Below, piece after piece: positions 1 to 9,547 of a DNA stretch of 64,000 nt (positions are counted from its first letter, which is position 1; each line of letters starts with the position of its first letter). This DNA comes from Exilibacterium sp. GTDB lineage: Bacteria > Pseudomonadota > Gammaproteobacteria > Pseudomonadales > Cellvibrionaceae. The DNA lies in assembly GCA_028280195.1 (NCBI GenBank), contig JANQMH010000098.1:1-64000 (forward strand). Reading direction: 5' to 3'. A program made the position numbers and the translations under genes. The notes beneath the pieces were generated by a model. That model did not search any database. It was given only the letters and a program-made list of their open reading frames with translations, and was not told the DNA's origin.

Positions 1-121
1 TGGCGTGAAGCCCCCACGGATGGGTTTACGGCGGGTCTCGAACCCCAGACCCTGACCGGGTTAGGGCCGGGTCGGCCACCACCGTTGTTTCTTAAAGTCA
101 GTACCATTCGGGCATGGACTC
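1..121. other. Short intergenic stretch at window edge
   Basis: This stretch lies downstream of the receptor gene on the minus strand. No coding frame reaches in from the left edge with recognisable content. On the minus strand a GGTTCGAGACC-like string resembles a tRNA T-loop, but no acceptor stem or anticodon arm can be folded around it. I see nothing to annotate. Confidence 0.4.
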
Positions 122-2383
122 TTAAAAGTTATAGCTAACCGTACCGGTTACCGTGCGCGGGTTACCGTAGAAGGCGGTGATCGTACCCCCAGGTCCCAGC
201 GTGGGGAAGTTGTAACCCGCCACCTTGTATTCTTTGTCACTCAGATTTCTGCCATGCAGACCCACCTGCCACTTATCGTCAGCTGAAGTCCACACCACAC
301 TGGCGTTGATCAGACTGTAGCCGGGCTGATCGAGCAAATCGTTCTGAATTTCAAACTGGTGGGTCTCACTGCGGTAGGCCACCTGACCGGTAAGCGACAA
401 TTCACCGGCCTGGCCCGACAGCGCCAGCGGCGTTTCGTAGGTCATACTGTAAAACGCGGTCACTTCCGGCGTATTCTGGAATACGCGATCCTCAGCAACG
501 TTTTCGCCCTCGACAATGAACTCATCGTATTCCGCATCGATATAGCCGATGGCGGCATTGGCACGCAGCGAATCACTGAGAAAGGCCGTCAGCTCCAGTT
601 CAACCCCACTGATATCGGCCTCGCCGGCATTGGTCACGGTGCCTTCAAAACCGTCATCAGTACCGTCGCCGTCGGTGTCGATAGCCTGCGATCCGGGAAT
701 CTGCACATCCTGATAATCACTGTAGAACAGCGCCAGGTTGGCATTGAGGCGGCCCTCCAGCGCCGTGGTTTTCATGCCCAGCTCGAAAGCATCCACAGTT
801 TCCGGCTCAAAACCCCCGCGGATCTCCGCCACCCCGTAGGCACCGCGCGGATCGAAGCCGCCGCCTTTGAAGCCCGCACTGTAAGAACCATACAGATGCA
901 GGGTGTCATCCGGCTGCCAGCTGATGCTGATGCGTGGCGTGAAGTCCTCGTCGGTACGGTCGTTTTCGAATCTCGGCACAACCTGATTGCCAGCGGCATC
1001 GGTCACCGGCGCAGTGATGGAAACAGCATCGGCACCGCTGAAGTAAGGCGACGACAGTCCTAAAAAGCTCTCCCGCTCCACCGTGACATTGCGCTCATCG
1101 CTGGTAAAACGGCCGCCGACAGAGATGCTCAGAGTATCGGTAAGATCGAAATTGACATCGGCAAACACCGCCCAGGTCTCGGTATCCACATCACCCAGCG
1201 TAAACGACGTCAGGCCGAGATCGGACAGGATGACATCAAAAGCGGTAAAAGCATTGGCTTCCAGGTAATAGACACCGGCCACCCCCTGCACCGTGTCGCC
1301 CTCGAACAGCAACTGCAGCTCCTGGCTGAACTGCTGGTTGTCGTAGATGGCCGGCACATCGAAATGCTGCCCCGGCAGACTGTCGAAGTCGATGGGCGAC
1401 TCGGTGCGATCCTCGCGGTAGGCAGTCACGGATTTGAAGGTCAGAGTTTCAGCCGCAGACCATTCCGCCGTCAGTGCAGCGCCGTCCTGGGTCACCTCAT
1501 TTTCACGCAGTTCGCCGACTTCGGTAATACCGCCGCGACTGTCAAACACATCGTCTAAAATGGGAAAGCCCGGCGTCGCGGTCAGCCGGTGCCCGCCTTT
1601 GGTATTGGAATCATCGGTGCTGGTATCGGCACTCAGGCGCAAAAACAGCGTGTCCGTGGCCGCCCATTCGGCGCTGATGCGCGCGGCGAAAATGTCCTTG
1701 TCGTAGTTGTCCTCACCGGTATTCAGGTTCCTGCCAAATCCGTCGCGCTGAAACGATGCCAGCGACCCGCCGACTCTGAAGTTTTCCGTAATCGGTGTGC
1801 TGGCGGTGGCGACAATATCGCGCTGACTGAAATTGCCCAGCGAGCCTCTGATACGCACCTGCGGCTCATCGCCGAGGCGCTTGGTGACATATTTGATGGC
1901 ACCGCCAATGGTATTGCGGCCGTAGAGCGTACCCTGCGGCCCGCGCAGCACTTCGATGCGCTCCACATCGTAGACATCCAGCACCGCGCCCTGGGGGCGG
2001 TTCAGATAGACATCGTCGATGTAGAGACCGACCCCGGCCTCGAAACCCGCCACCGGGTCCTGCTGGCCGACGCCGCGGATAAAGGCGGTAATGGTCGTAT
2101 TGGTACCGCGCGATACCTTCAGCGTGGTATTGGGAACATTCTCGGTCAGCTGCACGATATCCGGCGTGCCGGCCTTCTCCAGGGCCTCGCCGCTGAATGA
2201 GGACAGCGAGATGGGCACCTCCTGCAGCGTCTCGTCGCGGCGGCGGGCCGAGACCACAATTTCCTCCATCACCGCAGACTCGGCCAGCACCGGCAGAGCC
2301 AGGCCGCTGCCGGCAAGCCCCGCAAGGGTGGTGCTGCCGAGCGCCGTGGCAATACGTCGCGACACCTGCGTTGTCAGTTTCAT
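122..2383 (-). CDS. TonB-dependent receptor, likely for 3HB oligomers
   Basis: Outer-membrane TonB-dependent receptor of about 753 residues. I chose ATG 2383 rather than the in-frame ATG at 2407 because a GGAGGCGGAGA ribosome site lies just before it. A signal peptide ends near LPVLA (residues 25-35), followed by a TonB-box-like EEIVVSARR, a plug domain with the GPQGTLYGRNTIGG motif, and a beta-barrel ending in aromatic Phe (SYNF), typical of this family. It is divergent from the GntP permease and near 3HB oligomer hydrolase and 3HB dehydrogenase genes. I therefore infer import of hydroxybutyrate oligomers or related esters; receptor sequence alone cannot show the substrate. The receptor call is secure and the substrate is a guess. 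Confidence 0.93.
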   Translation of the reverse strand: MKLTTQVSRRIATALGSTTLAGLAGSGLALPVLAESAVMEEIVVSARRRDETLQEVPISLSSFSGEALEKAGTPDIVQLTENVPNTTLKVSRGTNTTITAFIRGVGQQDPVAGFEAGVGLYIDDVYLNRPQGAVLDVYDVERIEVLRGPQGTLYGRNTIGGAIKYVTKRLGDEPQVRIRGSLGNFSQRDIVATASTPITENFRVGGSLASFQRDGFGRNLNTGEDNYDKDIFAARISAEWAATDTLFLRLSADTSTDDSNTKGGHRLTATPGFPILDDVFDSRGGITEVGELRENEVTQDGAALTAEWSAAETLTFKSVTAYREDRTESPIDFDSLPGQHFDVPAIYDNQQFSQELQLLFEGDTVQGVAGVYYLEANAFTAFDVILSDLGLTSFTLGDVDTETWAVFADVNFDLTDTLSISVGGRFTSDERNVTVERESFLGLSSPYFSGADAVSITAPVTDAAGNQVVPRFENDRTDEDFTPRISISWQPDDTLHLYGSYSAGFKGGGFDPRGAYGVAEIRGGFEPETVDAFELGMKTTALEGRLNANLALFYSDYQDVQIPGSQAIDTDGDGTDDGFEGTVTNAGEADISGVELELTAFLSDSLRANAAIGYIDAEYDEFIVEGENVAEDRVFQNTPEVTAFYSMTYETPLALSGQAGELSLTGQVAYRSETHQFEIQNDLLDQPGYSLINASVVWTSADDKWQVGLHGRNLSDKEYKVAGYNFPTLGPGGTITAFYGNPRTVTGTVSYNF

Positions 2384-2467
2384 CGTCTCCGCCTCCGTTT
2401 TTATCAATTGGTATCATTGCGTTTTTGTCGATGGAAAAACTCTACTCTAACTATAGCCCGGCTTCCT

Positions 2468-2532
2468 CTAGACCAAAGTATGATCCCCGCGGCCGCTGCC
2501 CGCAGCGCGCGCACCACCCTACGAAGGTCTAG
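2468..2532. promoter_or_regulatory. 13-bp inverted repeat in divergent promoter
   Basis: CTAGACCAAAGTA at 2468-2480 faces CTAGACCTTCGTA read on the other strand (2520-2532). Ten of 13 positions match, and the centres are 52 bp apart, about five helical turns. The pair lies between the start codons of the TonB receptor and the GntP permease, so it is well placed to bind an activator for both. The LuxR-type regulator encoded at 9548-10219 is the natural candidate, which is inference only. Confidence 0.45.
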
Positions 2533-2635
2533 TGTTGCCGGCGGCGGCCTTGGGCCGACAATAGCGGCTCGGTTATGACAGCTCGGCCCAGCGGGCGCCG
2601 CAGCGCAGTAACGACGGGCAGCAACGGGAACACTT

Positions 2636-3934
2636 ATGCTCAGTATCATCGGACTTATCGGCGCCCTGGCGCTGCTGATTATCCTCACCATCCGCGGTAC
2701 CAATCTGTTGATCGCCGCACCGGCCACTGCGCTGATTGTCGCCATGACCGGCTCCATCCCCCTGCTGGCGCCCGGCGAGGGCAGTTACATCACCAGTTAC
2801 ATGGAGGGCTTTTCAGGTTTTGTCGCCGCCTGGTTCTTCATGTTTCTGCTGGGCAGTATCTTCGGCAAGCTGATGGAAGACAGCGGCGCGGCCGACAGCG
2901 TATCGCAGTGGATTACCGCCAGGCTGGGCAGCAAAAATGCCGTGCTGGCGGTGGTGGCCGCCTGCGCCGTGCTGACCTACGGCGGCGTCAGCGTGTTTGT
3001 CGTCGCATTTTCCGCCTACCCGCTGGCGGTGAGCCTGTTCCGCCAGGCCAATCTGCCGCGGCGTTTCATCCCCGGCGCCATGGCCTTTGGCTCGGTCACC
3101 TTTACCATGACCTCAGCCGGTTCGCCGGAAATCCAGAACTGGATACCGATCAAATACCTCGGCACCTCACCCTACGCCGCCTGGGAAGTCAGCCTGGTGG
3201 TGGCGGTGGTGATGGCCGGCTTCGGTTTCTGGTGGCTGACCCGCATGATTGCCCGGGCCAGCGCCAGCGGCGAGGTTTTTGTCGCCCGCGCCGACGACCC
3301 GGTCAGCGACGACCGCCGTCTGCCCCATCCGCTGACCGCCTGCCTGCCGCTGCTGACCGTGCTCGGCGTGACCTTCTTCACCCACGAGCAATTGGGGCAC
3401 GCCGCTCTGATTGCGGCGCTGGCGGCCGGTTGCCTGATGACCTGGGTGATCAACTGGCGCTTTTTCCGCGATCTGTCCGCCGCCTTGAGCCACGGCGCCA
3501 TGGGCGCCCTGATCGCCATCGGCAATACCGCCGCCGTGGTGGGCTTCGGCTCCGTGGCCAAGGCCTCGCCCGCCTTCGATATGGCAGTTAATATGATGAC
3601 CGCGCTGCCGGGCAATGAACTGATCGGCGCGGCGGTGGCCGTTACGGCGATCGCGGCACTGACCGGCTCGGCATCCGGCGGCCAGTCCATCGCGCTGCCG
3701 GTACTGGCCCCCTACTATCTGGATCTGGGGGTGGACCCGGAAGCACTGCACCGGGTAGTCGCCATCTCTTCGGGCGCTCTGGACTCGCTGCCGCACAACG
3801 GCTATGTGGTTACCACCGTGCGCGCCATCTGCGGCGAAACCCACCGCGCCGCCTATGGCCCCATTGCCGCACTGACGGTGGTGATACCGCTGTTCGGCAC
3901 GGCGCTGGCAATTGCGCTGCTGTTGCTGTTCTAG
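2636..3934 (+). CDS. GntP-family permease (probable 3-hydroxybutyrate uptake)
   Basis: Inner-membrane permease of 432 residues with about 12 hydrophobic segments. The GntP/CitMHS-type layout is visible: an N-terminal hydrophobic pair, a central stretch with TSAGSPEIQNWIP, and a C-terminal region with TGSASGGQSIALPVLAP and SGALDSLPHNG. Family members carry gluconate or D-3-hydroxybutyrate by proton symport. It is followed after 57 bp by a 3HB-oligomer hydrolase in the same direction, which favours 3-hydroxybutyrate as the substrate. The start at 2636 has only a weak upstream ACGGGAA ribosome site. The family is confident and the substrate is inferred from neighbours. Confidence 0.88.
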   Translation: MLSIIGLIGALALLIILTIRGTNLLIAAPATALIVAMTGSIPLLAPGEGSYITSYMEGFSGFVAAWFFMFLLGSIFGKLMEDSGAADSVSQWITARLGSKNAVLAVVAACAVLTYGGVSVFVVAFSAYPLAVSLFRQANLPRRFIPGAMAFGSVTFTMTSAGSPEIQNWIPIKYLGTSPYAAWEVSLVVAVVMAGFGFWWLTRMIARASASGEVFVARADDPVSDDRRLPHPLTACLPLLTVLGVTFFTHEQLGHAALIAALAAGCLMTWVINWRFFRDLSAALSHGAMGALIAIGNTAAVVGFGSVAKASPAFDMAVNMMTALPGNELIGAAVAVTAIAALTGSASGGQSIALPVLAPYYLDLGVDPEALHRVVAISSGALDSLPHNGYVVTTVRAICGETHRAAYGPIAALTVVIPLFGTALAIALLLLF

Positions 3935-3991
3935 CGAATCGAGATAGCGGGAAACACGTCAAACAACAACAGAGAAAAGAGGCAGGCAGTC

Positions 3992-6028
3992 ATGTACACA
4001 GAGCCCGGACCCGCAGCTTTGCGCAACTCTCGACAGCACTCCCGGCAACTGCGGCTTAAAACGGCATTGACCGCGGCGCTGGCGGCAGTGATCGGCAGCT
4101 GCAGCCTGACCCCGCCCGCCGAGGAGGCGCGGCTGCCGGCGTTTCTGCAGGACGATATTGAGCACCGTTACTACGACGGCGGCGCCGACGACCTGCTGAC
4201 TGCAGGCCTGGGCATGGACGGCCTGCGCCGGCCGGCGCCGGCTTTTGCCGACCCGCTTGCCCCCACCCGGGCGGAGTTGCGGCGCAACAGAATCCACTAC
4301 AACTACAACGGCATCGTCAATATCACCGCCGGCAGCGGCTATGGCGAACACTACGGGCCCGGGCCCGGGGGCGAAAAAGTCGCCGGCCACGAATACCTCA
4401 GCGTCAGCCGCTACCCGGACGGCAGTATCGCCGCAACCCTGATGGTGCAGGTACCTGACAGCTTCGATCCGCGCCGGCCCTGCATCGTTACCGCACCCTC
4501 CTCCGGATCGCGCGGTGTATACGGGGCCATCGGCACTGCAGGCGCCTGGGGACTCGGGCAGGGCTGCGCAGTGGCCTATACCGATAAGGGTACCGGCACC
4601 GGCTTTTATTTCAGCGATACGCAGACCGGGTTCGATATGGACGGGGTGGCAGTGCACGGCGACAAAGCCCTGTTCAGCAGCGGACAACCCAGCGGCGACA
4701 ACGCCCCGGCGCGCCACCGTATCGCCGTCAAGCACAGTCACAGCGGCCACAATGTGGAAAAAGACTGGGGTCGCTTCGTGCTGCAGTCGGTACAGATGGC
4801 GTTCTACCTGCTCAACCAGCACCACCGCGACAACGGCGCCATTACCCGGGACAATACCCTGGTCATCGCCTCGAGCATTTCCAACGGCGGCAACAGCTCG
4901 ATCAAAGCCACCGAACAGGACAGCGGCAGCTGGATAGATGCAGTAGTCGTATCCGAGCCCAATCTGGCGCTGCCGCCGGACCCGAGCCTGCAGATCTATG
5001 ACCAACACGGCCGCCTGCCGCTGCAGCGCCCGCTGCTGGATATCGCCACCCACTTTGCCATTTACCAGGGCTGCGCCTCGCTGTTGCCGGCGTTCGAGAC
5101 CGCGCCCATGGCGGCGGCATTGACCCCGGCCCTGCGCCTGGCCTACGGCAACCGCTGCCGGGCGCTGCAGCGGCGCGGCCTGCTCAGCGGCGGTGAACAG
5201 ACTGAGGTCGAACAACTGGCCCTGCAGGCGCAGGCAAAACTGCTGGCCTACGGCGTGCTGGAAGAGACACTGCCACTGGGGCTGGTATCGAACGCGCTGC
5301 AGTTGTGGGAATCCGTGGCAGTTACCTATACCAGTGCCTACGGTCGTTACCGCGCCGGCGCGCCGGTCTGCGATATCAGCTTTGCCAGTGTGGACGCCAC
5401 CGGCAAAGTCACAGCCACAGCGCCGGCGGTGCGGGCGGGGCTGGCCAGTTTCAGCAGCGGTATTCCGCCGTTTGCGGCGATACAGCTGATTCACGACAAA
5501 GCCGGCGACAGGGCACTGGCCAGCACCCTGCCTTTCGCCGGCGGCGGCGATGCCGGTCTGGAGGCGCTGCTGTGCCTGCGCCGCAAACTCGATACCGAGG
5601 CGGTGCAGGCGGGACTGGCAGAGATCAATTTCAGTGCCGATCTGCAGGGCAGGCCGGCCATCATCGTCCACGGCCGCAGCGATCATCTGATTCATGTCAA
5701 CCACAGCTCGCGCCCTTACCTGGCCAGCAACCGCAGGCGCGAGGGGGACAACAGCCGCCTGCACTATTACGAAGTGGAACGCGGCCAGCATTTCGATGCG
5801 CTGCTGCGCCTGCCCGAATTCGCCAGCCGCTATGTTCCGCTAAACTATTATTTCGAGCAGGCCATGGATCTGATGTGGGCGCACCTGACCGAGGGCCGGC
5901 CGCTGCCGCCCAGCCAGGTGGTGCCGGCGCGGCCAGCGGCGGGCGGCACGCCGCCGTTGCCGGCCATCTCCGCAACGCCCGGAGAGCATGCCATCACCGT
6001 TGCCGGCGATAAAATCGTGATACCCTGA
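3992..6028 (+). CDS. D-(-)-3-hydroxybutyrate oligomer hydrolase
   Basis: A 678-residue member of the 3HB-oligomer hydrolase family (PF10605 type), which splits short linear 3HB esters released from polyhydroxybutyrate into monomers. The N-terminus has a hydrophobic segment (about 24-35) ending in IGSC, which could be a lipobox, so the protein is probably exported and perhaps membrane-anchored. The nucleophile is most likely Ser297 in SISNGG. A late GQHFDA (about residue 600) supplies the likely catalytic His. The length fits the family (about 690-720). It sits between the GntP permease and the sensor kinase on the same strand. Not a PHB depolymerase: no lipase-box or substrate-binding domain is seen. 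Confidence 0.9.
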   Translation: MYTEPGPAALRNSRQHSRQLRLKTALTAALAAVIGSCSLTPPAEEARLPAFLQDDIEHRYYDGGADDLLTAGLGMDGLRRPAPAFADPLAPTRAELRRNRIHYNYNGIVNITAGSGYGEHYGPGPGGEKVAGHEYLSVSRYPDGSIAATLMVQVPDSFDPRRPCIVTAPSSGSRGVYGAIGTAGAWGLGQGCAVAYTDKGTGTGFYFSDTQTGFDMDGVAVHGDKALFSSGQPSGDNAPARHRIAVKHSHSGHNVEKDWGRFVLQSVQMAFYLLNQHHRDNGAITRDNTLVIASSISNGGNSSIKATEQDSGSWIDAVVVSEPNLALPPDPSLQIYDQHGRLPLQRPLLDIATHFAIYQGCASLLPAFETAPMAAALTPALRLAYGNRCRALQRRGLLSGGEQTEVEQLALQAQAKLLAYGVLEETLPLGLVSNALQLWESVAVTYTSAYGRYRAGAPVCDISFASVDATGKVTATAPAVRAGLASFSSGIPPFAAIQLIHDKAGDRALASTLPFAGGGDAGLEALLCLRRKLDTEAVQAGLAEINFSADLQGRPAIIVHGRSDHLIHVNHSSRPYLASNRRREGDNSRLHYYEVERGQHFDALLRLPEFASRYVPLNYYFEQAMDLMWAHLTEGRPLPPSQVVPARPAAGGTPPLPAISATPGEHAITVAGDKIVIP

Positions 6029-6064
6029 GCGCCGCGCGGCGGCCGGCCGGAGAGGCAAGGCGCT

Positions 6065-9000
6065 ATGTTCAACCCGATCGACATTTTCCTGCTGTCCCTG
6101 GGCTACCTGCTGTTGCTGTTCGGCATCGCCCACCTCGGCGACCGCCTGCCGGAGCCGTGGGTACGCAAAACCAAACCGCTGGTGATTGCGCTGGCCGGCA
6201 CCTATACCACCGCCTGGATGTTCTTCGGCACGCCGGCGCAGGCGCTGAACAACGGCTGGTATATACCGCCGACCTTCTTCGGCTCGATTATCGTGCTATT
6301 GGCGGCGCCGCGCTTCCTGGCGCGGCTGATTCAGGCCAGCAAAAACGCCAACAGCACCTCCATCGCCGATTTCATCGCCTCGCACTACGGCAAATCCCAG
6401 GCACTGGCGGTACTGATTACGCTGGTGGCGATCATCGCGGTGCTGCCTTATATCGCGCTGCAGCTGAAGGCGGTGGCGATGAGCTACGGGGTGATCACCG
6501 GCCAGGGCTGGCAGGGCGGTTCCCACGCGCCGCTGTGGCAGGACACGGCGCTGTACGTCGCCCTGCTGATGGCAGTATTTACCATTATGTTCGGCACTCG
6601 CCATATCGACAGCAACGAGCACCACAAAGGCCTGATGCTGGCCATCGCCTTCGAGGCCATCGTCAAAATACTCTGCTTTGTCGCCATCGGTTATTTCACC
6701 TGCTTCATCCTCTTCGACGGTATCGAAGATGTGCTGCTACAGGCCGCCAAGAGCCCGCAGCTGGTGGCGCTGATCGAGGCCCGCCCCGAGGACAGCGGCT
6801 TTCTCGCCGCCGCGGTGCTGGGCATGGCGGCGATATTCTGCCTGCCGCGCCAGTTCCATATTCTGATGGTGGAGAGCGACAGCCCCGACACCGCCCGCAC
6901 ACTGCGCTGGCTGATCCCGGGTTATATGCTGATTATCGCGTTTTTCATATTGCCGATCGGCTACGGCGGTTTTCTGCTGCTGCACCACCAAGGCATCAAC
7001 CCGGAGAGTTTCAGCCTGCAGTTGCCAATCAGCTTCCAACAGCCGGAACTGACGCTGCTGGCCTATATCGGCGGACTTTCCGCCGGCAGCAGCATGGTCA
7101 TCGTCACCAGCGTCGCCCTGTCGACCATGGTGTGCAACCATATCGTCATGCCGCTGCTGTTGCGCACCCACCTTTTCAATGTGCACCGGCGCGGCGACAT
7201 GACCGCGCTGCTGCGGCTGATTCGGCGCAGCGCCATTATCGTGCTGCTGTTTCTCGCCTACGGCTACTACCGGCTGCTGGGCGGCTTTGCCGACCTCGGT
7301 TCCATCGGCCTGCTGGCGCTGGTGCTGGTGGCCCAGTTCGCACCGGCCATCGTCGCCGCGCTGTACTGGCGGCACGGCCACCGGCTGGGCGTCATCGGCG
7401 GCCTGAGCGCGGGGCTGGCAGTGTGGTGCTATACCCTGATCGTGCCGCTGATGGTGCGCGGCGACTGGCTGCCCGCCGAGCTGCTCGAACAGGGCCTGCT
7501 GGGCCTGGCCTGGCTGCGGCCCGAGCAATTGTTCAATCTGGACTGGTCGCCGCTGAGCAATGCCGTATGCTGGAGCCTGTTTGCCAATGTGGCGACCTTT
7601 GTCGCTATTTCGCTTTACTGCAGCAAGCGTCACGATGGCAAGCGGCGGATGAGCCATATGCCGGCGGCGCCGATACCCGTCGCCAGGCTGCGGGATATCG
7701 CCGCGCGCTTTCTCGGCAGTGAACAGGCCGCGCTGGCACTGCAGGCCTACCGGCAGAGCAACAGCGGCAATGCCGCCGCAGACGCGGCGCTGGCCGATGA
7801 AAACTACCAGGCCTTCGTGGAAAATCTACTCGCCGGGGTCATCGGCGCCTCCTCCGCCCGCCAGGTGCTGCTGCACGCGCGCCACGCCAGCCACAGCGCC
7901 AAATCGCCACAGTCACTGATCGAGGAAACCTCGCAGGTTTTTCAGTACAGCCGCGAGCTGTTGCAGGCCAGTATCGACAATATCAGCCAGGGTATCAGCG
8001 TAGTGGACCAGAACCTGCAGCTGGTGGCCTGGAACCGGCCCTACCTGGCGCTGTTCAGTTATCCCGCCGATATGATTCACGTCGGCCGTCATGTGGCCGA
8101 CCTGGTGCGCTACAATGCCGAGCGCGGCGAGTGCGGCCCGGGCGATGTCGACGAGCATGTGCACAAGCGCATCTCCCATATGCGCCGCGGTACCGGCTAT
8201 ATCTACCAGCGCACCCGCCGCGATGGCACAGTGCTGGAAATTCGCGGCAATCCCATGCCCGGCGGCGGCTTCGTCACCACTTATACCGATATTACCGATG
8301 TCAGCCACGCGCTGGAGCAATTGGAAAGTGCCAGAGCGCATCTGGAAGAGCGCGTGCAGGCGCGCACCGCTGAACTGGCCAGCGCCAAGCAGGCGGCAGA
8401 AGTAGCCAACGCCGGCAAGACGCGCTTTCTCGCCGCCGCCGGCCACGACCTGGTGCAACCGCTGAACGCTTCACGGCTGTTTATCAGCGCACTGCAGCAG
8501 CGACCGCTGGATATGAAAGCGCGCAGCCTGGTGGACCAACTGGCGGATTCGGCACTGGCGGCCGAGACTCTGATCAACGCCCTGCTGGATATCGCCAAAC
8601 TCGACGCCGGCGCCGTGCAGGCCAATATCAGTGAGTTCGCTGTCGCACAGGTTCTGTCACCGCTGGCCAGCGATTTTACCGCGCTGGCGCAACGGCAGGG
8701 GCTGCAGTTTCGCTTTCGCTGCTGCGGTATTGCAGTGAAAAGTACGGTGAAAAGCGATCCCCACCTGTTGCGCAGAATTCTGCAAAACCTGCTCAGCAAT
8801 GCGCTGCGCTATACCCGTAACGGGCGCATTTTGCTGGGCTGCCGGCGCAGAGGCGAGCACTTGAGTATCGAGGTCTGGGATACCGGTATCGGTATCGCCG
8901 CCGACAGTCTCGATGAGATTTTCGTCGAATTCAAACGCCTCGACGACAGCGCCCATCACGAGGGCCTGGGCCTCGGGCTGGCGACGGTAAAACGCCTGTG

Positions 9001-9535
9001 CCAGCTGTTGCGGCATCCGATCGATGTCAGGTCGGAACCCGGCGCCGGCAGCGTGTTCCGCGTGCTGGTGCCGGCGGGCACGGCACAGGCCGGGCCCGGT
9101 GAAGGCCCGCCGCCGCAGGCGACGGCGCCGAATCGGGCTCATCTGCCACTGCAGGGCAAGCGGGTGCTGTGCATCGACAACGACCCGGCGGTACTTTCAG
9201 GCCTGGCGGCACTGCTGCAAACCTGGAACTGCCAGGTACTGCAGGCGATCGACCTGCAACAGGCACGCGCGATAACCGCCACCGGGCCAGCGGATGTGGT
9301 TATCGCCGACTACCATCTCGACCGCGGCGAAAACGGTCTCGATGCCGTACTGGCACTATTTGAGGACTGGGGCCAGAGCCGGCCCTGTATCGTGATTTCG
9401 GCAGACCGCACTGAAAAAGTCAGAGCGCGGGCGCAACAGCAGGGCCTGCTGTTTTTACGCAAGCCGGTCAAACCTGCTGCTTTGCGCGCCGCACTGAATC
9501 ACGCCGCGCTGCGGCGGCGCGCCGAGGGTGGATAA
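6065..9535 (+). CDS. Hybrid sensor kinase with symporter-like sensor (CrbS/MxtR-like)
   Basis: A 1156-residue membrane kinase. Residues 1-510 form a sodium/solute-symporter-like domain with about 13 hydrophobic segments. A linker follows, then a PAS domain (about 630-735), a short coiled segment with HLEERVQARTAEL, HisKA with the phospho-acceptor His794 in AAGHDLVQPLN, HATPase_c (WDTGIGIA near 938), and a C-terminal receiver whose acceptor Asp is near 1082 (IADYHLD). This architecture is that of CrbS (Vibrio) and MxtR (Pseudomonas), which control acetate use with a LuxR-type partner. A GGAGAGG ribosome site precedes ATG 6065. A likely partner regulator lies convergently 12 bp downstream. The signal may be 3HB, acetate or another short acid; the sequence does not decide. 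Confidence 0.92.
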   Translation: MFNPIDIFLLSLGYLLLLFGIAHLGDRLPEPWVRKTKPLVIALAGTYTTAWMFFGTPAQALNNGWYIPPTFFGSIIVLLAAPRFLARLIQASKNANSTSIADFIASHYGKSQALAVLITLVAIIAVLPYIALQLKAVAMSYGVITGQGWQGGSHAPLWQDTALYVALLMAVFTIMFGTRHIDSNEHHKGLMLAIAFEAIVKILCFVAIGYFTCFILFDGIEDVLLQAAKSPQLVALIEARPEDSGFLAAAVLGMAAIFCLPRQFHILMVESDSPDTARTLRWLIPGYMLIIAFFILPIGYGGFLLLHHQGINPESFSLQLPISFQQPELTLLAYIGGLSAGSSMVIVTSVALSTMVCNHIVMPLLLRTHLFNVHRRGDMTALLRLIRRSAIIVLLFLAYGYYRLLGGFADLGSIGLLALVLVAQFAPAIVAALYWRHGHRLGVIGGLSAGLAVWCYTLIVPLMVRGDWLPAELLEQGLLGLAWLRPEQLFNLDWSPLSNAVCWSLFANVATFVAISLYCSKRHDGKRRMSHMPAAPIPVARLRDIAARFLGSEQAALALQAYRQSNSGNAAADAALADENYQAFVENLLAGVIGASSARQVLLHARHASHSAKSPQSLIEETSQVFQYSRELLQASIDNISQGISVVDQNLQLVAWNRPYLALFSYPADMIHVGRHVADLVRYNAERGECGPGDVDEHVHKRISHMRRGTGYIYQRTRRDGTVLEIRGNPMPGGGFVTTYTDITDVSHALEQLESARAHLEERVQARTAELASAKQAAEVANAGKTRFLAAAGHDLVQPLNASRLFISALQQRPLDMKARSLVDQLADSALAAETLINALLDIAKLDAGAVQANISEFAVAQVLSPLASDFTALAQRQGLQFRFRCCGIAVKSTVKSDPHLLRRILQNLLSNALRYTRNGRILLGCRRRGEHLSIEVWDTGIGIAADSLDEIFVEFKRLDDSAHHEGLGLGLATVKRLCQLLRHPIDVRSEPGAGSVFRVLVPAGTAQAGPGEGPPPQATAPNRAHLPLQGKRVLCIDNDPAVLSGLAALLQTWNCQVLQAIDLQQARAITATGPADVVIADYHLDRGENGLDAVLALFEDWGQSRPCIVISADRTEKVRARAQQQGLLFLRKPVKPAALRAALNHAALRRRAEGG

Positions 9536-9547
9536 GTTGCCGTGCGG

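Noticed and set aside
1-100. Possible tRNA on the minus strand, because of a GGTTCGAGACC string
   Set aside because: Only a T-loop-like string is present; no consistent acceptor, D-arm or anticodon arm can be formed.
3959-5791. A long minus-strand open frame (about 610 residues) opposite the 3HB-oligomer hydrolase
   Set aside because: It is the antisense shadow of a clearly recognised enzyme in high-GC DNA, with low-complexity composition and no family motif.
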